A stretch of DNA of 40,820 bases. Origin: Candidatus Handelsmanbacteria bacterium. Its GTDB lineage: Bacteria; Latescibacterota; UBA2968; UBA8231. The stretch's first letter is position 1. The number at the start of each line of letters is the position of its first letter. This document shows positions 8,483 through 16,788 of the stretch, in pieces. Location of the stretch: the NCBI GenBank assembly GCA_016867395.1, contig VGJS01000040.1, forward strand, positions 1-40,820, in the 5' to 3' direction. A program made the position numbers and the translations under genes. Below the pieces are notes generated by a model. That model had not been told where the DNA came from. It worked only from the letters and a program-made list of their open reading frames with translations, and did not search any database.

Positions 8483-8498
8483 ACTACATTAATGTAGT
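8483..8498. promoter_or_regulatory. 16-bp perfect palindrome, candidate operator
   Basis: ACTACATTAATGTAGT is a perfect inverted repeat in the 88-bp gap between the Ldh2-family gene and the CYTH gene, both on the minus strand. It lies upstream of CYTH-zapA-FliL and is AT-rich against its surroundings. The half-site ACTACA resembles that of BlaI/MecI-type repressors, but the spacing differs. No T-tract follows, so a terminator is less likely. The regulator is unknown. Confidence 0.45.
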
Positions 8499-8522
8499 TG
8501 TTGCCCCTGCCCCAAGCAAGAA

Positions 8523-9578
8523 TTACCCCTGCCAGCGGCCTACTTCCAGGCCCAGACCCGCCAACTTGTCCAAGACCACCTCCCAGCGCTGCCGGGCAAA
8601 GGGGAGGCCCTGCCCCTGCCGGCGGGCCTGCTCCTGCCGGCCCCGGTCCCCGGGGGCGCGCACCCGGTCCACCCCGGCTGCCGGTAAGGTGGCGCGGGCG
8701 CTGGCTGCCAGAAAACCGGCGCGTTCGGCAAACCGCTCCACCCCGCCAAAATGGGCCGGGTCCAGCACCAGGGCAAAGAAGCCGCAGCCATAGGGCTGCT
8801 TCAGTTCGCTGACCGCGGGTACGTCGGGGCCGCAGGGCCCGCCGGCCAAGCCACCGCAGAGCAGATCCACTAGCAGCCCCAGACCGTATCCCAGGGTCCC
8901 GCCCACCGGCAACAACACCCCGGCCAGCGCCGCGGCCGCGTCGGTGGTGGGCCGGCCTTCGCGGTCCAGGGCTATCTCAGGGGCGATGGAGCGGCCCTCC
9001 TCGAAGGCCTGCTTAACCCGGGCCGCGGCGTGGCCGGTGGCCGCATCGAAGACCATGGGCTCGCCCCCTGCCGTGGGCACGGCATAAGCGATGGGATTGG
9101 TGCCGTGCAGACCCACCCTTCCCCCGTGGGGGGCCACCCGGGGGGTGGAGTTGGCAGCGCAGAGGCCCAGCAGGCCCTGGCGGGCGGGCCGCTCGACATA
9201 ATACGCCAGGGCGCCCAAATAGTTGCCATTTACCAGGTTCACCGCCCCCACCCCGCACTGGCGGGCCTTGGCCTGGGCGAGGTCCATGGCCGCACAGGCT
9301 AGCACCGGCCCCAGGCCCTGCTGCCCGTCGACCAGCGCCGTGGCCGGACCCTCCTGCCGAATCACCAGGGACCGGCCCGGCACGATCTGCCTGGAACGGA
9401 TGCGCTCGATGTAGGTGGGCAGCATCGCCACCCCATGGCTGTCCACCCCGCGCAAGCTGGCGTGCAGCAGGCTCTCGGTGCAGCACTTCGCCTCCGCGGC
9501 GGGGACCCCGGCCTGGGCCAGCACCTCCAGGCAAAAGGCCCGCGCCTGTGCCGCCGACAGGGTGATCACTTCGCTCAT
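8523..9578 (-). CDS. Ldh2-family malate/L-lactate-type dehydrogenase
   Basis: This 351-aa protein belongs to the NAD(P)-dependent Ldh2/YiaK family, which reduces 2-oxo acids or oxidises 2-hydroxy acids (malate, sulfolactate, ureidoglycolate, 2,3-diketogulonate). Landmarks are the catalytic His region RGVDSHGVAMLPTYI, the mid-protein VNGNYLGALAYYVERPARQG, and the cofactor/substrate segment GLHGTNPIAYAVP. The substrate cannot be assigned. The start ATG is at 9578, and the gene is divergent from the quinone oxidoreductase gene at 9698, with a 119-bp shared upstream region. Ldh2 genes often lie near catabolic clusters for sugar acids, which fits the uronate-dehydrogenase-like gene downstream on the other strand. 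That link is inferred from context. Confidence 0.85.
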   Translation of the reverse strand: MSEVITLSAAQARAFCLEVLAQAGVPAAEAKCCTESLLHASLRGVDSHGVAMLPTYIERIRSRQIVPGRSLVIRQEGPATALVDGQQGLGPVLACAAMDLAQAKARQCGVGAVNLVNGNYLGALAYYVERPARQGLLGLCAANSTPRVAPHGGRVGLHGTNPIAYAVPTAGGEPMVFDAATGHAAARVKQAFEEGRSIAPEIALDREGRPTTDAAAALAGVLLPVGGTLGYGLGLLVDLLCGGLAGGPCGPDVPAVSELKQPYGCGFFALVLDPAHFGGVERFAERAGFLAASARATLPAAGVDRVRAPGDRGRQEQARRQGQGLPFARQRWEVVLDKLAGLGLEVGRWQG

Positions 9579-9697
9579 ATTCGCCTTTCCGAAAAGAGGA
9601 CTTTGCAGACAGGCCCTAATGTAGCAGCGCCGCGCTAGGCAGACCAGCGCCTACCGCTTGCGCTGAGCAGACAAATGCAGCAAAGTATAACCAGTCT
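9579..9697. promoter_or_regulatory. Divergent promoter region
   Basis: This 119-bp gap separates divergent genes. TATAAC at 9686-9691 has -10 character and ends only 6 nt before the ATG at 9698, with no Shine-Dalgarno sequence between, so the plus-strand gene may be transcribed leaderless. No good -35 box is evident. TAATGTAGC at 9618-9626 repeats the half-site seen in the palindrome at 8483-8498. Confidence 0.35.
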
Positions 9698-10684
9698 ATG
9701 AAAGCCATCCTCGTCGATGAGCAGAGCCCCGACCGCACCCTGCGCTGGGCCGAGGCGCCCGACCCGGTCGCCGGACCCGGAGAGGTGCTGGTGGAGGTCT
9801 GCGCCACCGCCCTTAACCGGGCCGACCTCTTGCAGCGGGCCGGCAACTACCCGCCGCCGCCGGGCGCTCCGCCCTACCTGGGGCTGGAGATGGCCGGGGT
9901 GGTGGCCGGGCTGGGCGAAGGGGTGAAAGACTGGCAAGTGGGCGAGCGGGTCTGCGCGCTCCTGGCTGGGGGCGGGTACGCCGAAAAGGTGGCCGTGCCC
10001 GCGCCCCTGTTGGTGCGCCTGCCCGTGGGCTGGGACTTTGTCAAAGCCGCGGCCTTCCCCGAGGTCTTCTACACCGCCTTCGTCAACCTCTTCATGGAGG
10101 CCCAGCTTCAACCCGGCGAGCGGGTGCTAATCCACGGGGGGGCCAGCGGGGTGGGGACCGCGGCCATCCAAATGGCCCGCGCCGAAGGGTGCCAGGTGGC
10201 CGCCACCGCCGGCACCCCGGCAAAATGCACCCGCTGCCTCGAACTGGGCGCTGATCTGGCCATCGACTACCGCGAGGGTGATTTTGCCCAGATCGTGCAG
10301 CAACGCCTGGGCGGGGTGGACGTGATCCTCGACATCTCGGGCGGGGCGTACCTGGAGCGCAATCTGAAAGCTCTCGCACCGAAGGGCCGATTGGTGCTCA
10401 TTGCCCTTTTGGGCGGCCCGGCAGCATCCATCGACTTAGGGCTGGTGCTGCGCAAGCGCCTGCGGATCATAGGCTCGCTTTTGCGCAGCCGCTCGCTGGA
10501 GGAGAAGACCCAGGTCGTCGAGGGCTTTGCCGCCCGTTTCTGGCCCCTGATGCAGGCGGGCCACCTCGCCCCGGTAGTTGAAACCGTGCTGCCCATCCAG
10601 CAGGCCGCCGAAGCCCACCAGATCCTGGCGGAGAACCGCAACATCGGCAAGGTAGTGCTCACGGTGAGGGAATCAAAGACATGA
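9698..10684 (+). CDS. Zinc-independent quinone oxidoreductase (PIG3-like MDR family)
   Basis: The 328-aa protein is a medium-chain reductase without the zinc-binding Cys residues. It has the family signature ALNRADLLQRAGNYPPPPG, an NADPH-binding Rossmann motif HGGASGVGTAAIQMA and a GLEMAGVV strand. This matches the TP53I3/PIG3 group of NAD(P)H:quinone oxidoreductases, which reduce quinones in the cytoplasm. The stop overlaps the ATG of the next gene (ATGA at 10681-10684), so it is the first gene of a translationally coupled operon. No Shine-Dalgarno sequence precedes its ATG. Physiological substrate unknown. Confidence 0.85.
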   Translation: MKAILVDEQSPDRTLRWAEAPDPVAGPGEVLVEVCATALNRADLLQRAGNYPPPPGAPPYLGLEMAGVVAGLGEGVKDWQVGERVCALLAGGGYAEKVAVPAPLLVRLPVGWDFVKAAAFPEVFYTAFVNLFMEAQLQPGERVLIHGGASGVGTAAIQMARAEGCQVAATAGTPAKCTRCLELGADLAIDYREGDFAQIVQQRLGGVDVILDISGGAYLERNLKALAPKGRLVLIALLGGPAASIDLGLVLRKRLRIIGSLLRSRSLEEKTQVVEGFAARFWPLMQAGHLAPVVETVLPIQQAAEAHQILAENRNIGKVVLTVRESKT

Positions 10685-11736
10685 CCGCACCCACCCGGTA
10701 CCGCGAGATCACCGTCAGCGGCCCGCCCTTTGAGCTGGGTTGCCAGTTGGGAGAGGACGCCCGCGAGGAGGTACGCGGCTTTGCCGCCATCGCCCTCGAC
10801 AGGGTGAACAAGACCGTGCCCATCTCCCGCGCCAAGGCTATGGCCGTGGCCTCTGCCTCCCTGCCCTACGTCGAGGGATACGCTCCGGACATGCTCCAGG
10901 AGCTGCGCGGGGTAGCCCACAGTTCGGGGGTCAGCCTGGAGGAACTGATCCTCTTGCAAATCCGCAACCAGCTCCAGCCCGAGAAAGACGCCGGCTGCAC
11001 CTCCTTTGCCCTGGCCCCGCACACCCCTGCTCACGGCTCGGTAGTGGGCCAGAACTGGGACAACGATCCGGCCCTCGATCCCTTCACCGTGGTGCTGACG
11101 CGCCAGCCGGCGGGCAAGCCGGCCTTGATGACCATCACCCAGGCCGGCCTGATCGCCTACATCGGCCTCAACTCTGAGGGCTTGGGCCTGTGCATGAACA
11201 CCCTGCCGGCCCCCAGCCGGCCCCTGGGGGTGCCGCACTACTTCACGGTGCGTGGCATCTTCGAGGCCACTTCGTTGGAGGGGGCGGTCAAAGCGGTCTC
11301 CCGCGCAGAACGGGCCATCCCCGCCAACATCATCATCGCCTCCCCGCAGGGGCCGGCGGACCTGGAGGTCACGATGGACCAGGTCCACCTGCTGCGCGAC
11401 CAGAGCCTGGTTACCCACACCAACCACTGTCTGCATCCCGACCTGGTCCCCATCAACGCCGACTTCCCCGAGCTGATCCAGTCCGGCCCGCGCAAGGCGC
11501 GCATCGACCATTTGCTGCAAGCAGCTGGCGGGCCGCTGGGCATCGAGACCCTCAAGCAGGCCCTGCGCGACCACCAGGACTATCCCTGTTCCATCTGCCG
11601 GCATCCCAACGACCATCCCACCAACGGTTTCTGGGTCAGCGTCTTCTCGGTGATCATCGAGGCCGACCAGGGGCGCATGCACCTTAGCCGGGGCAATCCC
11701 TGCACCCAGCCCTACGAGGTCTACAGCCTCAACTGA
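10681..11736 (+). CDS. C45-family acyltransferase/amidohydrolase (penicillin acyltransferase-like)
   Basis: This 351-aa protein resembles acyl-CoA:6-aminopenicillanic acid acyltransferases. These are Ntn hydrolases that self-cleave before a Cys nucleophile. The likely nucleophile is Cys in DAGCTSFAL (about residue 105), followed by GQNWDNDP, which forms part of the active site. Other family features are YIGLNSEGLGLCMNTLP and the late THTNHCLHPDL. The N-terminal 100 or so residues would be the alpha chain after cleavage. No signal peptide is evident, so it is cytoplasmic. In most bacteria these proteins hydrolyse amides of unknown substrates; beta-lactam synthesis is not implied. The start overlaps the upstream stop by 4 nt. 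Confidence 0.85.
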   Translation: MTAPTRYREITVSGPPFELGCQLGEDAREEVRGFAAIALDRVNKTVPISRAKAMAVASASLPYVEGYAPDMLQELRGVAHSSGVSLEELILLQIRNQLQPEKDAGCTSFALAPHTPAHGSVVGQNWDNDPALDPFTVVLTRQPAGKPALMTITQAGLIAYIGLNSEGLGLCMNTLPAPSRPLGVPHYFTVRGIFEATSLEGAVKAVSRAERAIPANIIIASPQGPADLEVTMDQVHLLRDQSLVTHTNHCLHPDLVPINADFPELIQSGPRKARIDHLLQAAGGPLGIETLKQALRDHQDYPCSICRHPNDHPTNGFWVSVFSVIIEADQGRMHLSRGNPCTQPYEVYSLN

Positions 11737-11748
11737 GCGGAGGCGATT

Positions 11749-12513
11749 TTGGCGCGATACCAGAGCGTGGGGATCACCGGGGCCAACGGCGTAGTCGGCC
11801 GGGTGCTGATGAAGGGGTTGGCTGGTGAATACCAGCTCAAAGCCTTCACCCGCCGGCCAGTGGACTTCCCTTCCACTCTGGTCAATTTCGAGCAGGCCAG
11901 CGAGGTGCGCGGCGCCTTTGCCGGATTGGAGGCGGTGATCCACCTGGCCGCAGATCCCAGTCCGGCGGCCCCCTGGGAGTCGGTGCGCGAGCACAACCTC
12001 GAAGGCATCTACCAGGTCTGCGAGGAGTGCGTGCGCTCCGGGGTGAAGCGGTTGATCTTCGCCTCCACCAACCACACCCAGCACGGCAACACCATCCGAA
12101 CCACCCCCGAAACCCTGGACCCGCGCAAGCGCCTCCACATGCGGCTGAGCGACCCACCCAATCCCGATTCCCTCTACGCGGTGTCCAAACTCTTCGGGGA
12201 AAACATCGGCAAACTTTACAGCCAGCAGCAGGGCCTGGAATTCATCGGCCTGCGCATCGGCTGGATCGTCGAGGCCAATACCCCCCTGGTCATGCGCGGC
12301 ACCCCGGCCGAGGACTACCTGCGGGCCATGTTCCTCAGCCACCGCGACTGCGTCGCGGCCCACCGCTGCGCCCTGGAGGTGGACACCCGGTACCTGCTGG
12401 CCTACGTGGTCAGCGACAACGACCGGCGGGTTTTTGACCTGGAGGAGACCCGCCGCGCTTTAGGCTTTGCGCCCCAGGACGACGCCGAGACCTATTTTAC
12501 CGAGGTGCCGTGA
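11749..12513 (+). CDS. NAD-dependent epimerase/dehydratase-family protein, uronate dehydrogenase-like
   Basis: The 254-aa protein is an extended SDR: GITGANGVVG binds NAD(P), HLAADPSPAAPWESV follows, the serine of FASTNHTQHG and the YxxxK of YAVSKLFGEN form the active site. The segments around STNH and the short length match the uronate dehydrogenase-like group, which oxidises hexuronates to lactones. The start is TTG at 11749 with GGAGG 5 nt upstream. An ATG alternative does not exist close by. It lies 12 nt after the C45 gene and overlaps the next gene by one base. Substrate is inferred from family resemblance only. Confidence 0.8.
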   Translation: MARYQSVGITGANGVVGRVLMKGLAGEYQLKAFTRRPVDFPSTLVNFEQASEVRGAFAGLEAVIHLAADPSPAAPWESVREHNLEGIYQVCEECVRSGVKRLIFASTNHTQHGNTIRTTPETLDPRKRLHMRLSDPPNPDSLYAVSKLFGENIGKLYSQQQGLEFIGLRIGWIVEANTPLVMRGTPAEDYLRAMFLSHRDCVAAHRCALEVDTRYLLAYVVSDNDRRVFDLEETRRALGFAPQDDAETYFTEVP

Positions 12514-13415
12514 TGGAGCGGATCAACTACCACGGCTGGCCCAACTCCTGCCGACTGCACAACGACACCGTCGAGGTGGTGCTGCTGACTGCGGTGGGGC
12601 CGCGCCTCATTCGCTTTGGGTTCCTGGGCCAGGAGAACGAGTTCAAGGAGTACCCCGACCTGGCCGGCAAGACCGGCGGCGACCAGTGGCATATCTACGG
12701 GGGCCACCGGCTCTGGCACGCCCCCGAATCCAATCCGCGCACCTATCTGCCCGACAACAGCCCGGTGGAGGTGGAGGAACACCGCGACTTCGTCCGCCTG
12801 ATCCAGCCTACCGAGCCGGGCACCGGCATCCAGAAGGAGATCGACGTCCACCTGGCCGCCACCGGGGCACAGGTGCACCTGACCCACCGCCTGCACAACC
12901 AGAGCCCCTGGCCGGTGCGCCTGGCCCCCTGGGCCCTGTCGGTGATGGCCCCTGGCGGCTGCGCCATCGCCCCTCTGCCGCCGTACGGGACGCACGGAGC
13001 GCATCTTTTGCCCACCCGCAGCCTGGCCCTGTGGCCCTACACCGACATGCAGGACCCCCGCTGGCACTGGGGCACCCGCCACCTCCTGTTGCGCCAGGAC
13101 CCCCAGGCCGCCACCCCGCAGAAGGCCGGGCTCAACACCCCGGAGGGCTGGGTGGCCTACGCCCGCAACGGACATCTCTTCGTCGTGAAGTTCCACTACG
13201 CCGCCGGGGCCCAGTACCCGGACCTGGGCAGTTCGGTGGAGTTGTTCACCAACGAGGATATGCTCGAAGTGGAGACCCTGGGCCCCTTGGTCGAACTCAC
13301 CCCGGGCAGCCAGGTCGAGCATGTGGAGTGCTGGTCCCTATTTGCGGGGGTTCAGGTGCCTTCCAGCGACGCCGAGGTCGAGGCCGAGGTGTTGCCCAGG
13401 GTGCGCGGGGACTGA
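12513..13415 (+). CDS. Mutarotase-fold protein (DUF4380-like)
   Basis: The 300-aa protein resembles the aldose 1-epimerase-like DUF4380 group. Diagnostic stretches are GGHRLWHAPE (about residue 65), the ETGLQKEI-like PGTGIQKEI, WPVRLAPWALSVMAPGG, and the C-terminal LEVETLGPLVELTPG, with WSLFAGVQV after it. These proteins have a galactose mutarotase beta-sandwich and occur beside sugar-catabolic genes; the reaction is not established. I chose the ATG at 12513, which shares one base with the upstream TGA; a GTG at 12510 is possible. The M14-family gene begins 2 nt after its stop. Confidence 0.75.
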   Translation: MERINYHGWPNSCRLHNDTVEVVLLTAVGPRLIRFGFLGQENEFKEYPDLAGKTGGDQWHIYGGHRLWHAPESNPRTYLPDNSPVEVEEHRDFVRLIQPTEPGTGIQKEIDVHLAATGAQVHLTHRLHNQSPWPVRLAPWALSVMAPGGCAIAPLPPYGTHGAHLLPTRSLALWPYTDMQDPRWHWGTRHLLLRQDPQAATPQKAGLNTPEGWVAYARNGHLFVVKFHYAAGAQYPDLGSSVELFTNEDMLEVETLGPLVELTPGSQVEHVECWSLFAGVQVPSSDAEVEAEVLPRVRGD

Positions 13416-13417
13416 GG

Positions 13418-14143
13418 ATGGCAGGGCAGTCCTACGCAGCGCTCATGCAGCGCCTCCAGGCCCTCCCCGGGGTGCGGGAACTGGGCCGGACCGGGGAGTA
13501 CCCGGTCTATGCGGTGGAGCAGGGAGACCGTCCCGACCTGCCCCCGGCCCTGCTCATCGGCGGTACCCACGGGGACGAGCCGGCCGGGACCGAGGCCGCG
13601 CTGGAGTTCTGCCGCCGAAGCGGTGGCCCCTGGCTGGACTCCTTTAACTTCCTGGTCGTCCCCTGCCTCAATCCCCACGGCTACGACCGCAACACCCGGC
13701 ACAACGGCCAGGGCGTGGATATCAACTGGGCGTACCAGCGCGCCGACGTGCCCGAGATCCAGCTCGTGCGCCAGTTGGTGACTGGCCGGCGCTTCGCCTT
13801 TGTGGTGGATTTCCACGAGGACTGGGAGAGCCCTGGTTTCTATCTTTACGAATTGTACCGCAACCGCACGCCGGTGGGTCCGCAGCTTATGGAGAAGGTG
13901 TCGCGCCTCTGCCCGCTCAACACCCAGCCGGTGATCGAGGGCCAGCCGGCCAGGGGCGGGATCATCGTGCCCACGACCGAGAAACACGAGGAACTGCGCG
14001 GCCAGGGCATCCCCATCGTGCTCTTCGACCACCACACCGACCACCTGCTGACCACCGAGACCCCCACCTCCCTGTCTCTCGAACAGCGGGTGCAGGTCCA
14101 GTTGGCCGCCCTCGAAACCGTGGTCGAGGCCCAGCGCCGTTGA
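13418..14143 (+). CDS. M14-family zinc deacylase/carboxypeptidase (AstE/ASPA-like)
   Basis: This 241-aa protein is a metallo-carboxypeptidase-fold enzyme. Zinc ligands are visible as His and Glu in GGTHGDEPAG and His in VVDFHED. Substrate-binding residues are in NPHGYDRNTRHNGQGVDINW, the signature of the succinylglutamate desuccinylase/aspartoacylase and DUF2817-like group. No secretion signal is present, so an intracellular amide or peptide substrate is likely. The ATG at 13418 follows the upstream stop by 2 nt, with GAGG overlapping that stop. The TGA overlaps the TTG of the glycosyltransferase gene (TTGA). Together with the C45 gene the operon encodes two predicted amide-active enzymes. 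Confidence 0.8.
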   Translation: MAGQSYAALMQRLQALPGVRELGRTGEYPVYAVEQGDRPDLPPALLIGGTHGDEPAGTEAALEFCRRSGGPWLDSFNFLVVPCLNPHGYDRNTRHNGQGVDINWAYQRADVPEIQLVRQLVTGRRFAFVVDFHEDWESPGFYLYELYRNRTPVGPQLMEKVSRLCPLNTQPVIEGQPARGGIIVPTTEKHEELRGQGIPIVLFDHHTDHLLTTETPTSLSLEQRVQVQLAALETVVEAQRR

Positions 14144-15744
14144 AAGCGCGCCCGCCCAAAAAAGCGCCGGCCCAACCGGTTGCCCTGCCCCTGCTCCAGC
14201 GCCTCGACCAGCAACTGGTGGGCTTGGGCTGGCGCCTGCTTCTGGGCCTGGGCCTGCTGGCCTTTCTGCTGGCGGCCTGGACCTTCGACCCCAAGCTGGC
14301 CCTCAGCGGCGACAACACCGAGTTCATGACCCTAGCCCGCAGCCTGGTCCAGGGCCAGGGCCTCAGCTATATCAGCCTGCCCGAGCCCAAGCCGGCCACC
14401 AAATACCCCTTTGGTTTCCCGCTGATGCTGGCCCCCCTCCAGTGGCTAGCCCCAGGCAACTATGCCGCCATGAACTGGCTGGTGGTGCTCTTCTTCGCCG
14501 GGTCTATTCCCTTGGTTTACCTGCTGGCCCGCGATGAGTGGGGCCGGCTGCCGGCTTTGGTAGTGGCCCTATGGTCGGCCACTCTTCCCGCACTGCTCGA
14601 CTTCAGCCACCAGGTGATGTCCGAGATTCCCTATCTGCTCTTTTCCCTGTTGGCCTTGTGGTTGATCACCCGTTCGCTGAAACACCCTCAGCTACGGGGC
14701 AACTACTGGTTTATTGGAGGGTTTGCCTGTCTGATGTGGGCCTACTACCTGCGCGGTGTGGGTCTAGTGTTGGTGGTGGCCGTCTTCCTCTACCTCTTGC
14801 TGAGTCGTCATTACCGCCATGCCCTGATCCTGGGCGGCGGCGCTTTTTTGCTGGCCCTGCCCTGGTCCCTGCGCAACCGCGCTTTAGGCGACGAAGGGTC
14901 ATATTTTAAACAGTTGCTCATGGTCAACCCCTACTATCCAGAGCGGGGCACACTAGATTTGGTGGGGCTCCTTGCCCGCATAAAGGAAAATTCCGGGGTG
15001 TACCTGGCCTATATTGTTCCCGATATGTTCCTGCCTGTAGGCGACTCCCCCGGAACCATCCTCAACCTCTGTTCAGTAATCTTACTGGCAACAGCCATTT
15101 GGGCTGTTGCCATATGTTTCCGTCAACAACGGCATCTGTTGCTTCTGCTATATGCTACCCTTTACCTGGGCACGGTTCTGGTGTGGCCAGAGCAGTGGGC
15201 TGCGGACCGTTTTTTAGTGCCTATTGTCCCGGTGCTGCTCTTCTTTGTGGTGCTGGTAGGGGCAGCGTTGTACCAGTGGCTGGCACAGCGAGGGTTGGGT
15301 GCCGTGGGCAAGGGCAGCCTGGGAGGTGCGCTGGTCCTGGTGCTAACGTTTAACCTGGCAAGGTCGAGCAAGCTGGACCAAGCTGGCGAAGCGGATTACC
15401 GCCCGGCCTGGAAAAACTACTACGAGGCCGGCCTTTGGCTTAAGGCCAACACTCCGCGTGAAGCAGTGATCAGTTGCCGCAAGGACTACTGGCTTTACAT
15501 CGTCGCCGACCGTCCCTGCATGGTCTACCCCTTCAAGGAACCTGAGGAAGTGATCGCCAGCCTGGAGGAACAAGGGGTGGATTACGTGGTGGTCGACCAG
15601 TTGGTACAGGAGGGCTACAACTCGACGCCCAAATTCCTGATCCCTGCCATCGAGAAATACCCGGAGCGCTTTGAATTGGCCTGGGAACAACCAGGGTCCT
15701 ACACTTTTATCTTTCGCTTTCTGCCCAAATCCTGGATTCAATGA
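14140..15744 (+). CDS. GT39/ArnT-like membrane glycosyltransferase
   Basis: The 534-aa protein has about ten to twelve predicted membrane segments and a soluble C-terminal region (about 430-534). The first extracytoplasmic loop has GDNTEFMTLARSLVQGQGL, where the acidic residue corresponds to the catalytic Asp of the GT39/ArnT (PMT_2) family. Such enzymes transfer a sugar from a polyprenyl-phosphate carrier on the outer face of the inner membrane. A DPM1-like synthase that could supply such a donor lies at 22354. The start is TTG within TTGA, overlapping the upstream stop. The last codons and stop (CAATGA) coincide with the outer end of an IS256 remnant, so the native C-terminus may have been altered by the insertion. 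Confidence 0.8.
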   Translation: MKARPPKKAPAQPVALPLLQRLDQQLVGLGWRLLLGLGLLAFLLAAWTFDPKLALSGDNTEFMTLARSLVQGQGLSYISLPEPKPATKYPFGFPLMLAPLQWLAPGNYAAMNWLVVLFFAGSIPLVYLLARDEWGRLPALVVALWSATLPALLDFSHQVMSEIPYLLFSLLALWLITRSLKHPQLRGNYWFIGGFACLMWAYYLRGVGLVLVVAVFLYLLLSRHYRHALILGGGAFLLALPWSLRNRALGDEGSYFKQLLMVNPYYPERGTLDLVGLLARIKENSGVYLAYIVPDMFLPVGDSPGTILNLCSVILLATAIWAVAICFRQQRHLLLLLYATLYLGTVLVWPEQWAADRFLVPIVPVLLFFVVLVGAALYQWLAQRGLGAVGKGSLGGALVLVLTFNLARSSKLDQAGEADYRPAWKNYYEAGLWLKANTPREAVISCRKDYWLYIVADRPCMVYPFKEPEEVIASLEEQGVDYVVVDQLVQEGYNSTPKFLIPAIEKYPERFELAWEQPGSYTFIFRFLPKSWIQ

Positions 15745-15850
15745 AGATTTTTCTGTAAATGGCAGTGTCAGGCTTCAGCGGCGATCTCTGGAAACATCAG
15801 GGCAACCTGGTTGAGGGCAGCCTTCCAGTCTCGGATGGGTTGTAAAGCCA
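15738..15850 (-). mobile_element. IS256-family remnant: 3' end of transposase plus terminus
   Basis: The minus strand from about 15848 to 15768 reads ALQPIRDWKAALNQVALMFP and ends TGA. This is the C-terminus of a Mutator/IS256 transposase and matches the more complete copy at the right window edge (WTRPLRDWKAATNQFALMFP). From 15738 the outer terminus TCAATGAAGATTTTTCTGTA aligns without gaps with 40528 onward, and the distance to the transposase stop is equal. The rest of the element is gone; the IS3 element begins about 10 bp further on. Confidence 0.8.
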
Positions 15851-15878
15851 TACGGTAAAATTGGCAGTGGATTGGTGG

Positions 15879-16788
15879 TTACCCAGCCACTTTAGCGATC
15901 CGAGCATCTTTCCGGTCGTGCCGCACTTGGGACGGCGGTCGGTAGCCGTGGCGTTTTAGGATCGACTGGGTGTTGTGTTGCTCTTTGAAAGCCAGCAGCG
16001 CCAGCCTCAGTTCCTTGATGGTATCGAAGGTTCTCACCCACAGCAGGTTTTCCTTGAGCAGGCGGATGAAGCGCTCGGCACAGCCATTGCCCTGCGGTTC
16101 GCGAAAGAAACTGGGGGAGGATTGGATGCCGAGGAAGTGGAGTTCCCGCTGGAAGTGATCGGCCAGATAGGCCGAGCCCTGATCATGGCGCACCGCCAGG
16201 CCTGTGGCGACCTGGTGCTCATAGCCACCGAAATGGTGGCGTACCCCCTGACGAATCGGCTCCAGGGCTTCGAAGCGGTTACCCGATGCTGAAGCATGGA
16301 TACCCACACATTCGCAGTTGCAGTGATCGACGCTGACAAAAACAAAGGCCTGGCCCTCTTCGCGGGTAATCGTCGTGGTACCATCGGTGCCCCACATCAG
16401 GTCTGGCAAGGCGGTGATGATGGTGCTATCGTGGGCCATGGGGATGACCAGTGCGACCTGGCGCTTGCAGGTTCTGGTCCCGCATCAGTCGCCGCACCCG
16501 CACCTTCGAGGTGCGCACCTCCCGCCAGCGCAACTGCGCCCAGACGTTGCGGTGACTCTCCCCGTGAAAGGGCGAAGCGGCGAGCACCTGGCGAATATGT
16601 CCCACCAACACCTCATCGCTGCAGGGACCTTTCGGTCCGCGTCGGGCAGGCCACCCGGCCATCGACTGCAAGGACCGTGCCGCCTGATGCCGTTGAGCAT
16701 ACACCGTCGAACGATTGATCCCCCACACCTGGCAGACACGTTGCAGCCCATAGACCTTGCGGAGGGAGCGTGAGCAGGCTGTACTCAT
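15879..16788 (-). pseudogene. IS3 transposase orfB, frameshifted
   Basis: The N-terminal half (16788-16426) carries the HTH_21-type segment (VYGLQRVCQVWGINRSTVYA) and ends HPHGPR-stop. The second half (from 16439 in another frame) gives the integrase core: DLMWGTDGT with the first Asp, VRHDQGSAYLADHFQREL with the second, and EPQGNGCAERFIRLLKE with the Glu, so the DDE triad is complete. In related elements HGPR and AHD are continuous, so one base appears to be missing near 16430. IS3 elements normally use a -1 shift between orfA and orfB, not inside orfB, so this is probably an inactivating lesion or a sequence error. Confidence 0.8.

Noticed and set aside
10681..11736. Beta-lactam biosynthesis from the penicillin acyltransferase-like gene
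   Set aside because: C45 homologues are widespread in bacteria that make no penicillin, and no ACV synthetase or isopenicillin N synthase is nearby.
10267..12363. A 698-codon open frame on the minus strand
   Set aside because: It lies antisense to three well-supported genes (oxidoreductase, C45, SDR). Its His/Gly/Val/Asp-rich composition is the usual result of reading high-GC genes on the other strand.
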